A DNA stretch of 23,061 nucleotides, from the NCBI GenBank assembly GCA_046154695.1, contig JBJXFI010000111.1, positions 1-23,061 on the forward strand, in the 5' to 3' direction. The position numbers were made by a program, and so were the translations under genes. Source of the DNA: DALYLB01 sp046154695. Lineage in GTDB: Bacteria > Acidobacteriota > Blastocatellia > RBC074. Below, one piece after another: positions 15,918 to 23,061 of this stretch (position 1 is its first letter; the number at the start of each line of letters is the position of its first letter). The notes beneath the pieces were generated by a model that worked only from the letters and a program-made list of their open reading frames with translations, searched no databases and was not told the origin of the DNA.

Positions 15918-16781
15918 ATGAGTTTTCGGAAATATGCCGGGAAGTGGAGCCGTCGAGAGGTGATAAAGCTCTCTGCGGCATCGGTTGCAACCGTTGGGCT
16001 GGGAGCCCTGAGTTACGGGGCGCTGGTGCGGCAGCGCGTCGAGGTTTCGCGTGTCGAGGTGAGGATCGCCCGGCTTCCCGGCGCCTTCGCGGGGTTGACG
16101 ATCGCGCATCTGAGCGATATTCACCACGGCCCCTACACTTCGCGCGACTACATTCGCCGGTGCATCGAGATGGTGAACGAGGCGCGCCCCGATCTGGTTG
16201 TGCTTACCGGAGACTTCACCTTCGGAGGACGGCGCTATGTCGAGCCGTGCGCCGAGCTGTTCCGTGAATTAAAGCCCCGGATCGGCGTCTATGCCGTGCT
16301 CGGAAACCACGACTATTATGTCGGCGCGAGCTTTGTCGCCCGCGCGCTCCGCAACGCCGGATGCAACCTGCTGATCGACGCGAAGGAACGGCTCGAACAC
16401 CGCGGCGACCGGTTATGGCTGCTCGGCGTCGATGATTTTTATTACGGAAACACCGATCTGCCCCGGCTCATGCGCGATGTGGGCGATGAGGAGGCAAGGA
16501 TCGTACTTTCGCACAATCCCGACTATATCGAGGAGTTCGCCGCCAAACGGAGACACGCCGACCTGATGCTGTCGGGGCACACGCACGGCGGGCAGATCCG
16601 CTTTCCGCTCGTGGGCGCGCCGCAGATCTCCTCGTATTACGGGCAGCGATACGCGATCGGGATGAATCGCAAGGATGCGATGCAGATCTACACGACCCGG
16701 GGGATCGGCACCGTGTTCCTGCCGACCCGGTTCGATTGTCCACCGGAAATCGTGCAATACAAGTTGATAGTTGATGGTTGA
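15918..16781 (+). CDS. Calcineurin-like metallophosphoesterase with Tat-type signal
   Basis: This 287-residue phosphoesterase has the full two-metal motif set: D67-I-H69 in HLSDIHHG, GD at 98-99 in LTGDF, GNHD (129-132), His199 in LSHNPD, and GHTHGG (220-225). This pattern is seen in the YkuE/YaeI branch and in some lipid-A or phospholipid phosphoesterases. The N-terminus carries SRREVIKLSAAS then VATVGLGALSYGALV, a twin-arginine signal, so a folded, metal-loaded enzyme is probably exported or membrane-anchored on the outer face of the inner membrane. I start at the ATG at 15918; the open frame upstream (to 15843) is encoded by repeat DNA. The last codons (LIVDG and the stop) are also encoded by the next repeat array. 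The substrate is unknown; a role in envelope lipid turnover is a guess from the branch. Confidence 0.88.
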   Translation: MSFRKYAGKWSRREVIKLSAASVATVGLGALSYGALVRQRVEVSRVEVRIARLPGAFAGLTIAHLSDIHHGPYTSRDYIRRCIEMVNEARPDLVVLTGDFTFGGRRYVEPCAELFRELKPRIGVYAVLGNHDYYVGASFVARALRNAGCNLLIDAKERLEHRGDRLWLLGVDDFYYGNTDLPRLMRDVGDEEARIVLSHNPDYIEEFAAKRRHADLMLSGHTHGGQIRFPLVGAPQISSYYGQRYAIGMNRKDAMQIYTTRGIGTVFLPTRFDCPPEIVQYKLIVDG

Positions 16782-16844
16782 TAGTTGATAGTGAGTTTCA
16801 ATCGCGGGTCAACGCTTCAACTCTCAACTCTCAACTCTCAACTA
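16763..16844. repeat. Mirrored heptamer array B overlapping a gene end and a gene start
   Basis: The left arm is four 7-mers (GTTGATA, GTTGATG, GTTGATA, GTTGATA; 16763-16790). After a 26-nt spacer, the right arm is four 7-mers (three TCAACTC at 16817-16837 and TCAACTA at 16838-16844). The first 19 bases encode the last residues and stop of the phosphoesterase, and the last base is the A of the xdhC-like start codon. The right-arm units differ from array A, so the two loci are related but not copies. Confidence 0.9.
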
Positions 16845-17185
16845 TGCTTACACAGAGCGAGGTTTATGACGAAATTACGCGGGCGGAGGCCGGCGGCCGG
16901 AAGCTCGCGGTGGCGACGATCGTGACGACGTCCGGCTCGACGCCCCAGCGAACGGGGGCGAAGCTGCTGGTCTTCGATGACGGCCGTATGATGGGGACGG
17001 TCGGCGGCGGCTGTGTGGAGGCCGACGTGTGGGCCGAGGCTCGCGAGGCGCTTCAGGAGAATCGCTCGCGGCTCTGTCGATTCACGCTCCGCGATGATCC
17101 CGAGGCTTCGCCCGAAGAGGAAGGGATGGTTTGCGGCGGCGAGATGGAAGTCTTCATTGAAATCTGGAATGCATCGCGATGTTGA
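16844..17185 (+). CDS. XdhC/CoxI-family protein, N-terminal domain only
   Basis: XdhC-type proteins bind molybdenum cofactor and help to insert its sulfurated form into xanthine dehydrogenase-like enzymes. This 113-residue protein is a complete XdhC_CoxI domain and nothing more: ATIVTTSGSTPQRTGAKLLV (24-43), GRMMGTVGGGCVEADV (47-62) and GMVCGGEMEVFIE (94-106). In the usual architecture a Rossmann domain follows in the same chain; here it is in the next gene, which overlaps by 7 nt (ATGTTGA). The start at 16844 is chosen because the domain begins at once, yet the preceding bases are heptamer repeats with no Shine-Dalgarno site. A TTG-start extension back to 16778 would consist of repeat-encoded residues. 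No molybdoenzyme gene is in the window. Confidence 0.85.
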   Translation: MLTQSEVYDEITRAEAGGRKLAVATIVTTSGSTPQRTGAKLLVFDDGRMMGTVGGGCVEADVWAEAREALQENRSRLCRFTLRDDPEASPEEEGMVCGGEMEVFIEIWNASRC

Positions 17186-18024
17186 GCGCCGTGGACATCT
17201 CTTCGGCTTTGGCGCGTACGCTTGCGGAAGGACGCGCGCTGGCCATCGTTTCGTTGCTGGCGCGCGACGGCAGGGAACTCGTCTCGCCGGAGCGTCTGCT
17301 GGTGGAGGAGGGAGGCGTTGTCGCGGGCGGGACGCTGGGAGATCGGCTGCTCGACGAAGTCGCGGTGCGGTTTGCCGCGGCGATGATCGAGGACGAGAAG
17401 CGCGAGATCGCCGTTGCGGGCCTGGATGAACTGTTCCCCGGGACCCTCCCGGCGAGCGAGGCCGATCGGCGGCGTCTGGGCGAGCCGCGCGTTCTGGTCG
17501 AGATTTCCCGGCCCCGGCCCGAGGTGATCATCTGCGGCGGCGGCCACGTCGGACAAGCCATGGCCCGAGCCGCGCGCTTTCTGGATTTCGCCGTGACCGT
17601 GATCGATGACCGGCCGGAATTCACCGCCCGCGAACGGTTTCCCGAGGAGGCGATTCGATTGATCACGGACGATTTTGTCCCGGCGCTTCGGTCGCTTCAC
17701 ATCACGCGGGCCTCGCATGTCGTCATCGTCACGCGCGGCCACCGGCACGACGAAATCTGTTTGAAAGAGGTCGTCGAGAAACCCGCCCGCTATATCGGCA
17801 TGATCGGCAGCCGCCGCCGAACGACAACGATTCGCGAGCATCTGCGCCGCGAAGGCGTTTCCCTGGAATCCCTGCGCCGCGTGCGCGCCCCCATCGGCCT
17901 CGATATCGGCGCCCAGACGCCAGAGGAGATCGCGCTGGCCATCCTCGCGGAGATCGTCCTCGTTCGCCGCGGCGGCGCCGGCCTACCCAAAAGCGCCGAC
18001 GGGCCGATGGCCAGAGCGCGATGA
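17179..18024 (+). CDS. XdhC-family protein, degenerate N-domain plus Rossmann domain
   Basis: This 281-residue protein carries the XdhC C-terminal NAD(P)-binding domain: EVIICGGGHVGQAMARAA (115-132), VTVIDDRPEFTARERF (139-154), VIVTRGHRHDEICLKEV (183-199), RYIGMIGSRRRTTTIREHL (204-222) and APIGLDIGAQTPEEIALAI (237-255). Residues 1-100 resemble the ordinary N-terminal XdhC domain in outline (ALARTLAEGRALAIVSLLAR...GGTLGDRLLDE), but they lack the GSTPxR and GGGCVE motifs. Those motifs are in the preceding overlapping gene, so the two products probably form a complex that replaces a single XdhC. The ATG at 17179 lies within the ATGTTGA overlap. It may serve a molybdenum hydroxylase encoded elsewhere. 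Confidence 0.85.
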   Translation: MLSAVDISSALARTLAEGRALAIVSLLARDGRELVSPERLLVEEGGVVAGGTLGDRLLDEVAVRFAAAMIEDEKREIAVAGLDELFPGTLPASEADRRRLGEPRVLVEISRPRPEVIICGGGHVGQAMARAARFLDFAVTVIDDRPEFTARERFPEEAIRLITDDFVPALRSLHITRASHVVIVTRGHRHDEICLKEVVEKPARYIGMIGSRRRTTTIREHLRREGVSLESLRRVRAPIGLDIGAQTPEEIALAILAEIVLVRRGGAGLPKSADGPMARAR

Positions 18025-18042
18025 ACGCCTCCATCATTACAA

Positions 18043-18072
18043 TTGGCAACCTCTTACGGTTTCGGGTAGTAT
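18043..18072 (+). promoter_or_regulatory. Candidate hfq promoter
   Basis: TTGGCA (18043-18048) and TAGTAT (18067-18072) are 18 bp apart on the + strand, about 90 nt before the hfq ATG. The -10 lies inside a CGGGTAG...CTACCCG dyad. Motif match only. Confidence 0.4.
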
Positions 18073-18110
18073 ACGCAGGACTCTACCCGCTAGAGTCGGC
18101 CGAGAGGTTG
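18047..18110 (+). promoter_or_regulatory. Nested and competing dyads in the hfq promoter and leader
   Basis: Three inverted repeats nest here: CAACCTCT (18047-18054) with AGAGGTTG (18103-18110); CGGGTAG (18063-18069) with CTACCCG (18083-18089); and GACTCTA (18079-18085) with TAGAGTC (18091-18097), a 7-bp stem with a 5-nt loop. The last two share bases 18083-18085 and cannot form together. This could be operator dyads or an alternative-fold leader for hfq. Confidence 0.45.
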
Positions 18111-18164
18111 TAAAGAACAATAACAAAAAAATATACAACAAAAGAGAGAGAGGCGAATCGGGAA

Positions 18165-18512
18165 ATGGACAACAATACACAGAATTCGCAAAATGTTCAG
18201 GATGGCTTTCTGAATAATCTGCGCCGAGATCGCATCAACGTGACGATCTATTTGATGGGAGGCGTCAAGCTGACGGGGAAGATTCGGAGTTTCGATAAAT
18301 TCTCGCTGGTGCTGGAATCCGGGAACCTCGAGCAGTTGATCTTCAAGCATGCGATCTCGACGATCTCGGTTCCGCGGGGCGCGATGCATCATCCTCCGCG
18401 TGGGGAGGGGCATCAGTCGATGTCGCATCCGGGCGCGGCTCCCGCGTCGACGCCGCCGCAGGGCACGACGGGCGGCGGCGGTGGAACCACCTCGGCGGCT
18501 TCGGGAAGCTGA
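18165..18512 (+). CDS. hfq: RNA chaperone Hfq with a Gly/Ser/Thr-rich tail
   Basis: Hfq is a ring-shaped Sm-like hexamer that joins small RNAs to mRNAs in the cytoplasm. The 115 residues contain the Sm core at about 10-70. The first signature is VQDGFLNNLRRDRINVTIYL, with Gln12 and Asp13 equivalent to the proximal-face Gln8/Asp9 of E. coli. It is followed by GVKLTGKIRSFDKFSLVLE and then QLIFKHAISTI, the second Sm motif, with Phe61 in place of the usual Tyr in YKHAIS. Rim arginines (RRDR, 20-23) are present. The tail from about 72 is His/Pro/Gly/Ser/Thr-rich and probably disordered. The ATG at 18165 has a GAGAGAGGCG purine stretch upstream. It is followed by a strong terminator, so it is probably monocistronic and not coupled to tmk. 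The usual miaA-hfq-hflX neighbourhood is absent. Confidence 0.95.
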   Translation: MDNNTQNSQNVQDGFLNNLRRDRINVTIYLMGGVKLTGKIRSFDKFSLVLESGNLEQLIFKHAISTISVPRGAMHHPPRGEGHQSMSHPGAAPASTPPQGTTGGGGGTTSAASGS

Positions 18513-18540
18513 TCACCGAACATTCAATTCGAAACCGAGA

Positions 18541-18577
18541 AAGAGCTTCAATCGAAACGCCTTCGATTGAAGCTCTT
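18541..18577 (+). terminator. Intrinsic terminator after hfq
   Basis: A perfect 16-bp stem (18541-18556 with 18562-18577) around the loop ACGCC is followed by CTTTTC. It lies 28 nt after the hfq stop and only 29 nt before the tmk start, so tmk probably has its own promoter close by or depends on read-through. Confidence 0.85.
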
Positions 18578-18606
18578 CTTTTCTATTGCGCGCAGGTGAA
18601 AGGGAT

Positions 18607-19242
18607 ATGAAGCGGGGGAGACTGATTACCTTTGAGGGAATGGACGGGTGCGGGAAGACTTCGCAATTGCATCTGCTCGCGGGCGAGTTGAGCGCGCGCG
18701 GTGTGGAGTTCACCTCGACGCGGGAACCGGGCGGGACTGAGCTGGGGCGAAAGATCCGGTCGGCGCTTCTCGATGGCGGGAAGGGGTCGGTCGAGCCGTT
18801 GGCCGAGCTGCTGCTCTATGCGGCGGACCGGGCGCAGCATGTCAGGCAGATCGTCCTGCCGGCGCTGGAGGCGGGGCGGATCGTATTGAGCGACCGGTTT
18901 TACGATGCGACGACGGTCTATCAGGGATATGCGCGCGGGTTCGATCTCGGCATGGTCCGCGACTTGAATCGCCTGGCGGCCGGCGGAATCGAACCGGACC
19001 TGACGCTCCTCTTCGACCTGGATGTGGAGCTCGCGCTTCGACGGACGCGATCCCGCGGCGATGAAGCCCGCGGCAGGGATCGGCTGGACAGCGAGCCGAT
19101 CGAGTTTCACACCCGCGTGCGGGAGGGATATCTTGAGATCGCGGCGACGGAGCCCGGCCGGTTTCGGATCATTTCAGCCGCGGGATCGATCGAGGAGACG
19201 TTCGCGGCGATGATGGATGCGCTCGGCGGATTTCTGGATTAG
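18607..19242 (+). CDS. tmk: Thymidylate kinase
   Basis: Tmk phosphorylates dTMP to dTDP with ATP, the step after thymidylate synthase on the way to dTTP. The 211-residue length is typical. The P-loop is GMDGCGKTSQ (near 12-21), the substrate-binding TREPGGTELG follows, and DRFYDATTVYQGYARG carries the DR(F/Y) motif. The lid segment (RRTRSRGDEARGRDRLDSE) has several arginines. The ATG at 18607 is preceded by GTGAAAGGG, a reasonable site; a TTG at 18586 in the same frame adds seven residues and lies too close to the terminator. The gene ends 14 bp from a convergent gene. No holB or DNA-replication gene follows, unlike in many bacteria. Confidence 0.96.
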   Translation: MKRGRLITFEGMDGCGKTSQLHLLAGELSARGVEFTSTREPGGTELGRKIRSALLDGGKGSVEPLAELLLYAADRAQHVRQIVLPALEAGRIVLSDRFYDATTVYQGYARGFDLGMVRDLNRLAAGGIEPDLTLLFDLDVELALRRTRSRGDEARGRDRLDSEPIEFHTRVREGYLEIAATEPGRFRIISAAGSIEETFAAMMDALGGFLD

Positions 19243-19256
19243 GCCGGGCGGGTTTT

Positions 19257-20102
19257 CTACCGGTCGCCCATCAGTTGCCATTTGACACGGGTGTAGGCGA
19301 TGCGGAACCCCTGCCGTTCGGCGTTGCGCTGAGAGGCGCTGCCGGGCAGGGCGCACATCATCGCGAGATCGCATCCCTGGCCGACCGCATGGCGGAGGCG
19401 CCGATCGAGCAGGGCGAGCTGGGCGCCCTGCTGGCGGCCTTCGGGGATGGTGCTGGCGCCGGCGAGCAGGGCCACGCCGTCACAGATGTCCAGGGCGCCC
19501 GTGGCGATCGGCCGGCCCTCGATCTCCGCGGTGAAACAGGCCGTGTTCGGCCGCATCACGCTGATTCGGGAGAGCTCCAGAATCAAGTCGGACAATTCGG
19601 CGAGCTCGCTCCATCCCCGCGCCGAGGTTTGCGCCCAAGCCTGCCGGTCTTCGCCGGTCTCGACCCTGCGGACCTGGATCCGGTCGTTGACCTCGGCGGA
19701 GAGGCGGATGCCCGAATGAATCGGACGATACATCACGCTGGTCAGTTCGTTCGGAAGATAGCCCCGCTCATTCAGCAGCGGCAGCATCGGCATCGCGGCC
19801 ATGGTGCTGACTTCGTGAAAGACCGGCGACTCGCGTTCCCGATAGAACGCCTCGATGGCGTCGAGCGTGGCGGGCGTCAGTTCCTCGTAAAGCCCCAGCC
19901 CGAACGTCTGCGTCAAGGGAGAGGCCGCGCCGTCGAACATCGCATACGCCCCGCCGGCCTCGATCCAGCAGGCGCCGCTTTCCGGAGTGAGCTGCCTGCG
20001 CGTCTCGACAAAATCGGCATTGCTCTGCCTCTCGGTTCGTTCGAGGCGGCGCGAAAGCGCCAGATCGGAAAATGGATAGCCGGGAAGCTCCGCTGTGGTC
20101 AT
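19257..20102 (-). CDS. GNAT-family N-acetyltransferase, long two-lobed form
   Basis: This 281-residue protein has a recognisable GNAT domain in its C-terminal half: ACFTAEIEGRPIATGAL (188-204), VALLAGASTIPEGRQQGAQLALLDRRL (acetyl-CoA loop RQQGAQ at 223-228), and SASQRNAERQGFRIAYTRVKW (256-275), the usual motif B ending. The N-terminal 130 residues look like a degenerate GNAT-like lobe (ACWIEAGGAYAMF, ERGYLPNELTSVMYRP). The substrate is unknown. The ATG at 20102 follows GAAGGTGGG with good spacing. It is the last gene of a three-gene run with the truncated haemoglobin (18 bp upstream) and an aldehyde dehydrogenase, so it is probably co-transcribed. A detoxifying or modifying role in that set is inference. 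Confidence 0.82.
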   Translation of the reverse strand: MTTAELPGYPFSDLALSRRLERTERQSNADFVETRRQLTPESGACWIEAGGAYAMFDGAASPLTQTFGLGLYEELTPATLDAIEAFYRERESPVFHEVSTMAAMPMLPLLNERGYLPNELTSVMYRPIHSGIRLSAEVNDRIQVRRVETGEDRQAWAQTSARGWSELAELSDLILELSRISVMRPNTACFTAEIEGRPIATGALDICDGVALLAGASTIPEGRQQGAQLALLDRRLRHAVGQGCDLAMMCALPGSASQRNAERQGFRIAYTRVKWQLMGDR

Positions 20103-20120
20103 ATTCCCACCTTCTCAGGA

Positions 20121-20503
20121 TCAGAGATCCTTGTTTCGCATGAAGTCCGCGACTTGTGCGAACGACTGCCCGAGTTGTTGTCGCATGATCGGATCGGAAA
20201 CGACCTCGTCGAGCGCCCGCCGCATGCAGAGCAGCCATTGGTCGCGCTCCGCCTCCCCGATTGGGAAGGGAAGGTGGCGCGCGCGCAGCCTGGGGTGGCC
20301 GAACCGCTCGATGTAGAGGGACGGCCCGCCCATCCAGCCCGAAAGAAACCAGAAGAGCTTGTTGCGCGACTCCTCCAGGCTCGGCGGATGGAGCGCGCGA
20401 ATGCCCGCCGCCTCCGGCATCTCGTCCATGAAGTCGTAAAACCGGTCGACCAGGCGGCGAACCCGCGGTTCGCCGCCGATCAGTTCGTAGAGAGTCTCGC
20501 TCA

Positions 20504-20504
<1 letters not shown>
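20121..20504 (-). CDS. Group II truncated haemoglobin (trHbO type)
   Basis: This 127-residue 2-on-2 globin binds haem and reversibly binds O2; group II members are linked to oxygen, peroxide or NO chemistry. Hallmarks in order are LYELIGGEPRVRRLVDRFYDFM (Tyr23 is B10), a FWFLSGWMGGPSLYIERFGHP middle, RARHLPFPIG with proximal His77, and AERDQWLLCM with Trp90 at G8, the diagnostic group II residue. The ATG at 20504 shares one base with the aldehyde dehydrogenase stop (TGATG), so translation is probably coupled; a GTG at 20507 would add one residue. Sitting between an ALDH and a GNAT is unusual and suggests a shared oxidative or detoxification function. Confidence 0.93.
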
Positions 20505-21946
<1,442 letters not shown>

Positions 21947-21984
21947 TGTTTTCTCCGTGGGAATTCCAGATTGAATGCGCCGGC

Positions 21985-22014
21985 AGTATCGGCAAGCCTT
22001 CACAACCTTGTCAA
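21985..22014 (-). promoter_or_regulatory. Sigma70-type promoter of the ALDH operon
   Basis: On the - strand a perfect TTGACA (22014-22009) and GATACT (21990-21985) are 18 bp apart, giving a leader of about 30 nt before the ALDH ATG at 21946. It lies in the 144-bp spacer shared with the divergent SDR gene. Confidence 0.6.
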
Positions 22015-22090
22015 GACAGCGAACATGTGCGAAGTTGGCGCCCATCGTGTGAGCAGTCTCAATATTCAGAACAACAAGGAGTTTTCCACA

Positions 22091-22855
22091 ATGAACGCGA
22101 GCAATCTTACGGGCAAGGTCGCCATCGTCACGGGGGGCGGACGCGGCATCGGCAAGGCAATCACGCATCGCCTGGCCGGGGCCGGGTGCAATGTCGTCAT
22201 CGCCAGCCGCAAGATGGAGAACCTGCAGGCCACGGCGGCGGAGTATGCCGCGCTGCCGGGCAGGATCCACTGCGTCGAATGCCACGTCGGCCGCGTGGAT
22301 CAGTTGCAGCATCTGGTCGTGGAGACGGAGAAGGCCTTCGGCCCGGCGGATATTCTCGTCAACAACAGCGCGACCAACATCGGCCAGGGGCCGGCGCTCG
22401 ACGTGACCGACGAAATGTTCGCCAAGATGTATGAGATCAACGTCGTATCGGCGCTGCGGCTGATCCGGTTGACGGTTCCGAAGATGATCGAACGCAAGAC
22501 GGGCGGATCGATCATCAACATCGCCTCGATCGCCGGCTTGCGCCCGCAGCCGCACGGGCTCCTGTACAGTTCGACCAAGGCGGCGCTGATTATGATGACC
22601 CGCAACTGGGCGGTGGAGTTCGGGAAGCATAATGTCCGCGTCAACGCCATCGCGCCGGGCCTGATCGAGACCGATTTCAGCGAATATTTCTGGAAGAACG
22701 AGAAATACGTCGCGCGGCTCGAAGCGACCCAGCCGATTCCGCGGGTCGGCACGCCGGACGAGGTCGGCGGCATGGCGCTCTATCTCGCGTCCAATGAATC
22801 GTCGTTCGTCACGGGGCAGATCCTCGTTGTGGATGGCGGCGCGACGGCGCTTTGA
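22091..22855 (+). CDS. Short-chain dehydrogenase/reductase
   Basis: A classical SDR of 254 residues using NAD(P)H to interconvert a carbonyl and an alcohol. The Rossmann motif TGGGRGIG is at 14-21, NNSA (91-94) replaces the common NNAG, and the catalytic triad is Ser146 (IASIAG), Tyr159 and Lys163 (YSSTK). The NAIAPGLIETDF segment (185-196) and the ending FVTGQILVVDGGATAL are also typical. Arg40 after the second strand (IASRK) suggests a preference for NADPH. It resembles FabG-like and DHRS4-like enzymes, but no substrate can be assigned. The ATG at 22091 follows AAGGAG by 9 nt; the long frame upstream is antisense to the ALDH. Divergent placement with the ALDH suggests a shared regulator or pathway (alcohol to aldehyde to acid). 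Confidence 0.94.
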   Translation: MNASNLTGKVAIVTGGGRGIGKAITHRLAGAGCNVVIASRKMENLQATAAEYAALPGRIHCVECHVGRVDQLQHLVVETEKAFGPADILVNNSATNIGQGPALDVTDEMFAKMYEINVVSALRLIRLTVPKMIERKTGGSIINIASIAGLRPQPHGLLYSSTKAALIMMTRNWAVEFGKHNVRVNAIAPGLIETDFSEYFWKNEKYVARLEATQPIPRVGTPDEVGGMALYLASNESSFVTGQILVVDGGATAL

Positions 22856-22900
22856 TTTCGCGACCCGAGACCGGCGCCGCGGAGCTTTTCATGTTTGGGG

Positions 22901-22948
22901 TTCCGCCTTCAGGCGGTCTATGGCGGCATGGCTAAAGACCGCCTGAAG
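22901..22948. repeat. Palindrome next to the IS110-type element
   Basis: CTTCAGGCGGTC (22907-22918) is the perfect reverse complement of GACCGCCTGAAG (22937-22948) across an 18-nt loop. The left arm also contains a smaller dyad, CCGCCT TC AGGCGG. It lies 51 nt after the SDR stop and 15 nt from the transposase stop. It could terminate the SDR transcript, be a REP-type target of the insertion, or be part of the element's end. Confidence 0.7.
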
Positions 22949-22963
22949 ATACCGTCTTGAAAG

Positions 22964-23061
22964 TCAATCGGAGAATGCGTAATTCGGATCAAATTTCTTG
23001 CCGGTTTTGAGAACTCCGAAAACGAGGTGCAGTAATTTGCGCATCACCGCGGTCACAATGG
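22964..23061 (-). CDS. IS110-family transposase, C-terminal end (partial)
   Basis: Reading leftwards from the window edge, 31 residues lead to a TGA at 22966-22964, with AVMRKLLHLVFGVLKTGKKF followed by DPNYAFSD. The MRKLLHxxxGVLKxGKxFDP pattern is the usual extreme C-terminus of IS110/IS116/IS902 transposases (DEDD/Tnp20 type). The gene continues beyond the window, so the catalytic residues cannot be checked. The bases just after the stop, read in the next frame, give IDFQDGI, which resembles endings I associate with this family. The stop may therefore come from a one-base frameshift. IS110 elements have no classical terminal inverted repeats, so the element boundary cannot be placed. Confidence 0.7.
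   Translation of the reverse strand, partial: IVTAVMRKLLHLVFGVLKTGKKFDPNYAFSD

Noticed and set aside
21947..22630. N-terminal extension of the ALDH frame by 228 codons
   Set aside because: It overlaps the divergent SDR gene. The start at 21946 has a Shine-Dalgarno site and promoter and gives the normal family length.

Overview
The window looks like a chromosomal segment of a high-GC, didermic soil-type bacterium. The best guess is Acidobacteriota, perhaps class Blastocatellia. The reasons are a 1251-residue Oar-like TonB-dependent receptor with an N-terminal carboxypeptidase-regulatory-like domain, a futalosine-route menaquinone gene (mqnA) coupled to an F420 gene (cofD), a Hfq with a long Gly/Ser-rich tail, and intergenic arrays of short repeats. 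This placement is inference from gene content; there is no rRNA or other phylogenetic marker in the window.

Layout. 1-191: no recognisable gene. 192-1421 (-): nitrilase-family amidohydrolase. 1422-2395: long intergenic region with a 13-bp triplicate and a REPIN-like pair of palindromes. 2396-2962 (+): secreted Arg/Asp/Gly/Asn-rich protein with a hexanucleotide microsatellite. 2963-3575: intergenic region with a two-tier hairpin and a T tract. 3576-7331 (+): the TonB-dependent receptor, closed by a 21-bp-stem terminator. 7528-8810 (-): thyA-folA, overlapping by ATGA. 9087-11237 (+): alpha-glucan phosphorylase, closed by a 24-bp-stem terminator shared with a convergent small secreted protein (11322-11693, -). 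11842-12108 (-): small hypothetical protein. 12365-14178 (+): mqnA-cofD, overlapping by ATGA. 14186-14767 (-): GNAT acetyltransferase. 14877-17185 and 17179-18024 (+): TonB-C-domain protein, Tat-type metallophosphoesterase, and a two-gene XdhC. 18165-18512 (+): hfq with its own terminator. 18607-19242 (+): tmk. 19257-21946 (-): an ALDH, group II truncated haemoglobin and GNAT operon. 22091-22855 (+): divergent SDR oxidoreductase. 22964-23061 (-): 3' end of an IS110-family transposase beside a palindrome.

How the genes fit together. thyA makes dTMP and consumes methylene-THF, folA regenerates THF from the DHF released, and tmk phosphorylates dTMP; thyA and folA are co-transcribed and tmk lies 10 kb away. 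MqnA opens menaquinone synthesis from chorismate, and CofD builds the deazaflavin cofactor F420, so that operon supplies two redox carriers. The ALDH, the SDR and the haem protein suggest aldehyde/alcohol oxidation linked to O2 or reactive-species chemistry. The receptor and the TonB-domain protein belong to the outer-membrane transport theme but are not adjacent.

The most unusual signal is not a gene. Three intergenic loci (7439-7521, 15828-15908, 16763-16844) share one architecture: a short tandem array (10-mer, 7-mer, 7-mer), a spacer of 23-26 nt, and a reverse-complement tandem array. One of them supplies the last codons of one gene and the start-codon context of the next. A second structure worth attention is the 62-nt hairpin at 3146-3207, whose wobble pairs are consistent only with an RNA from the + strand.
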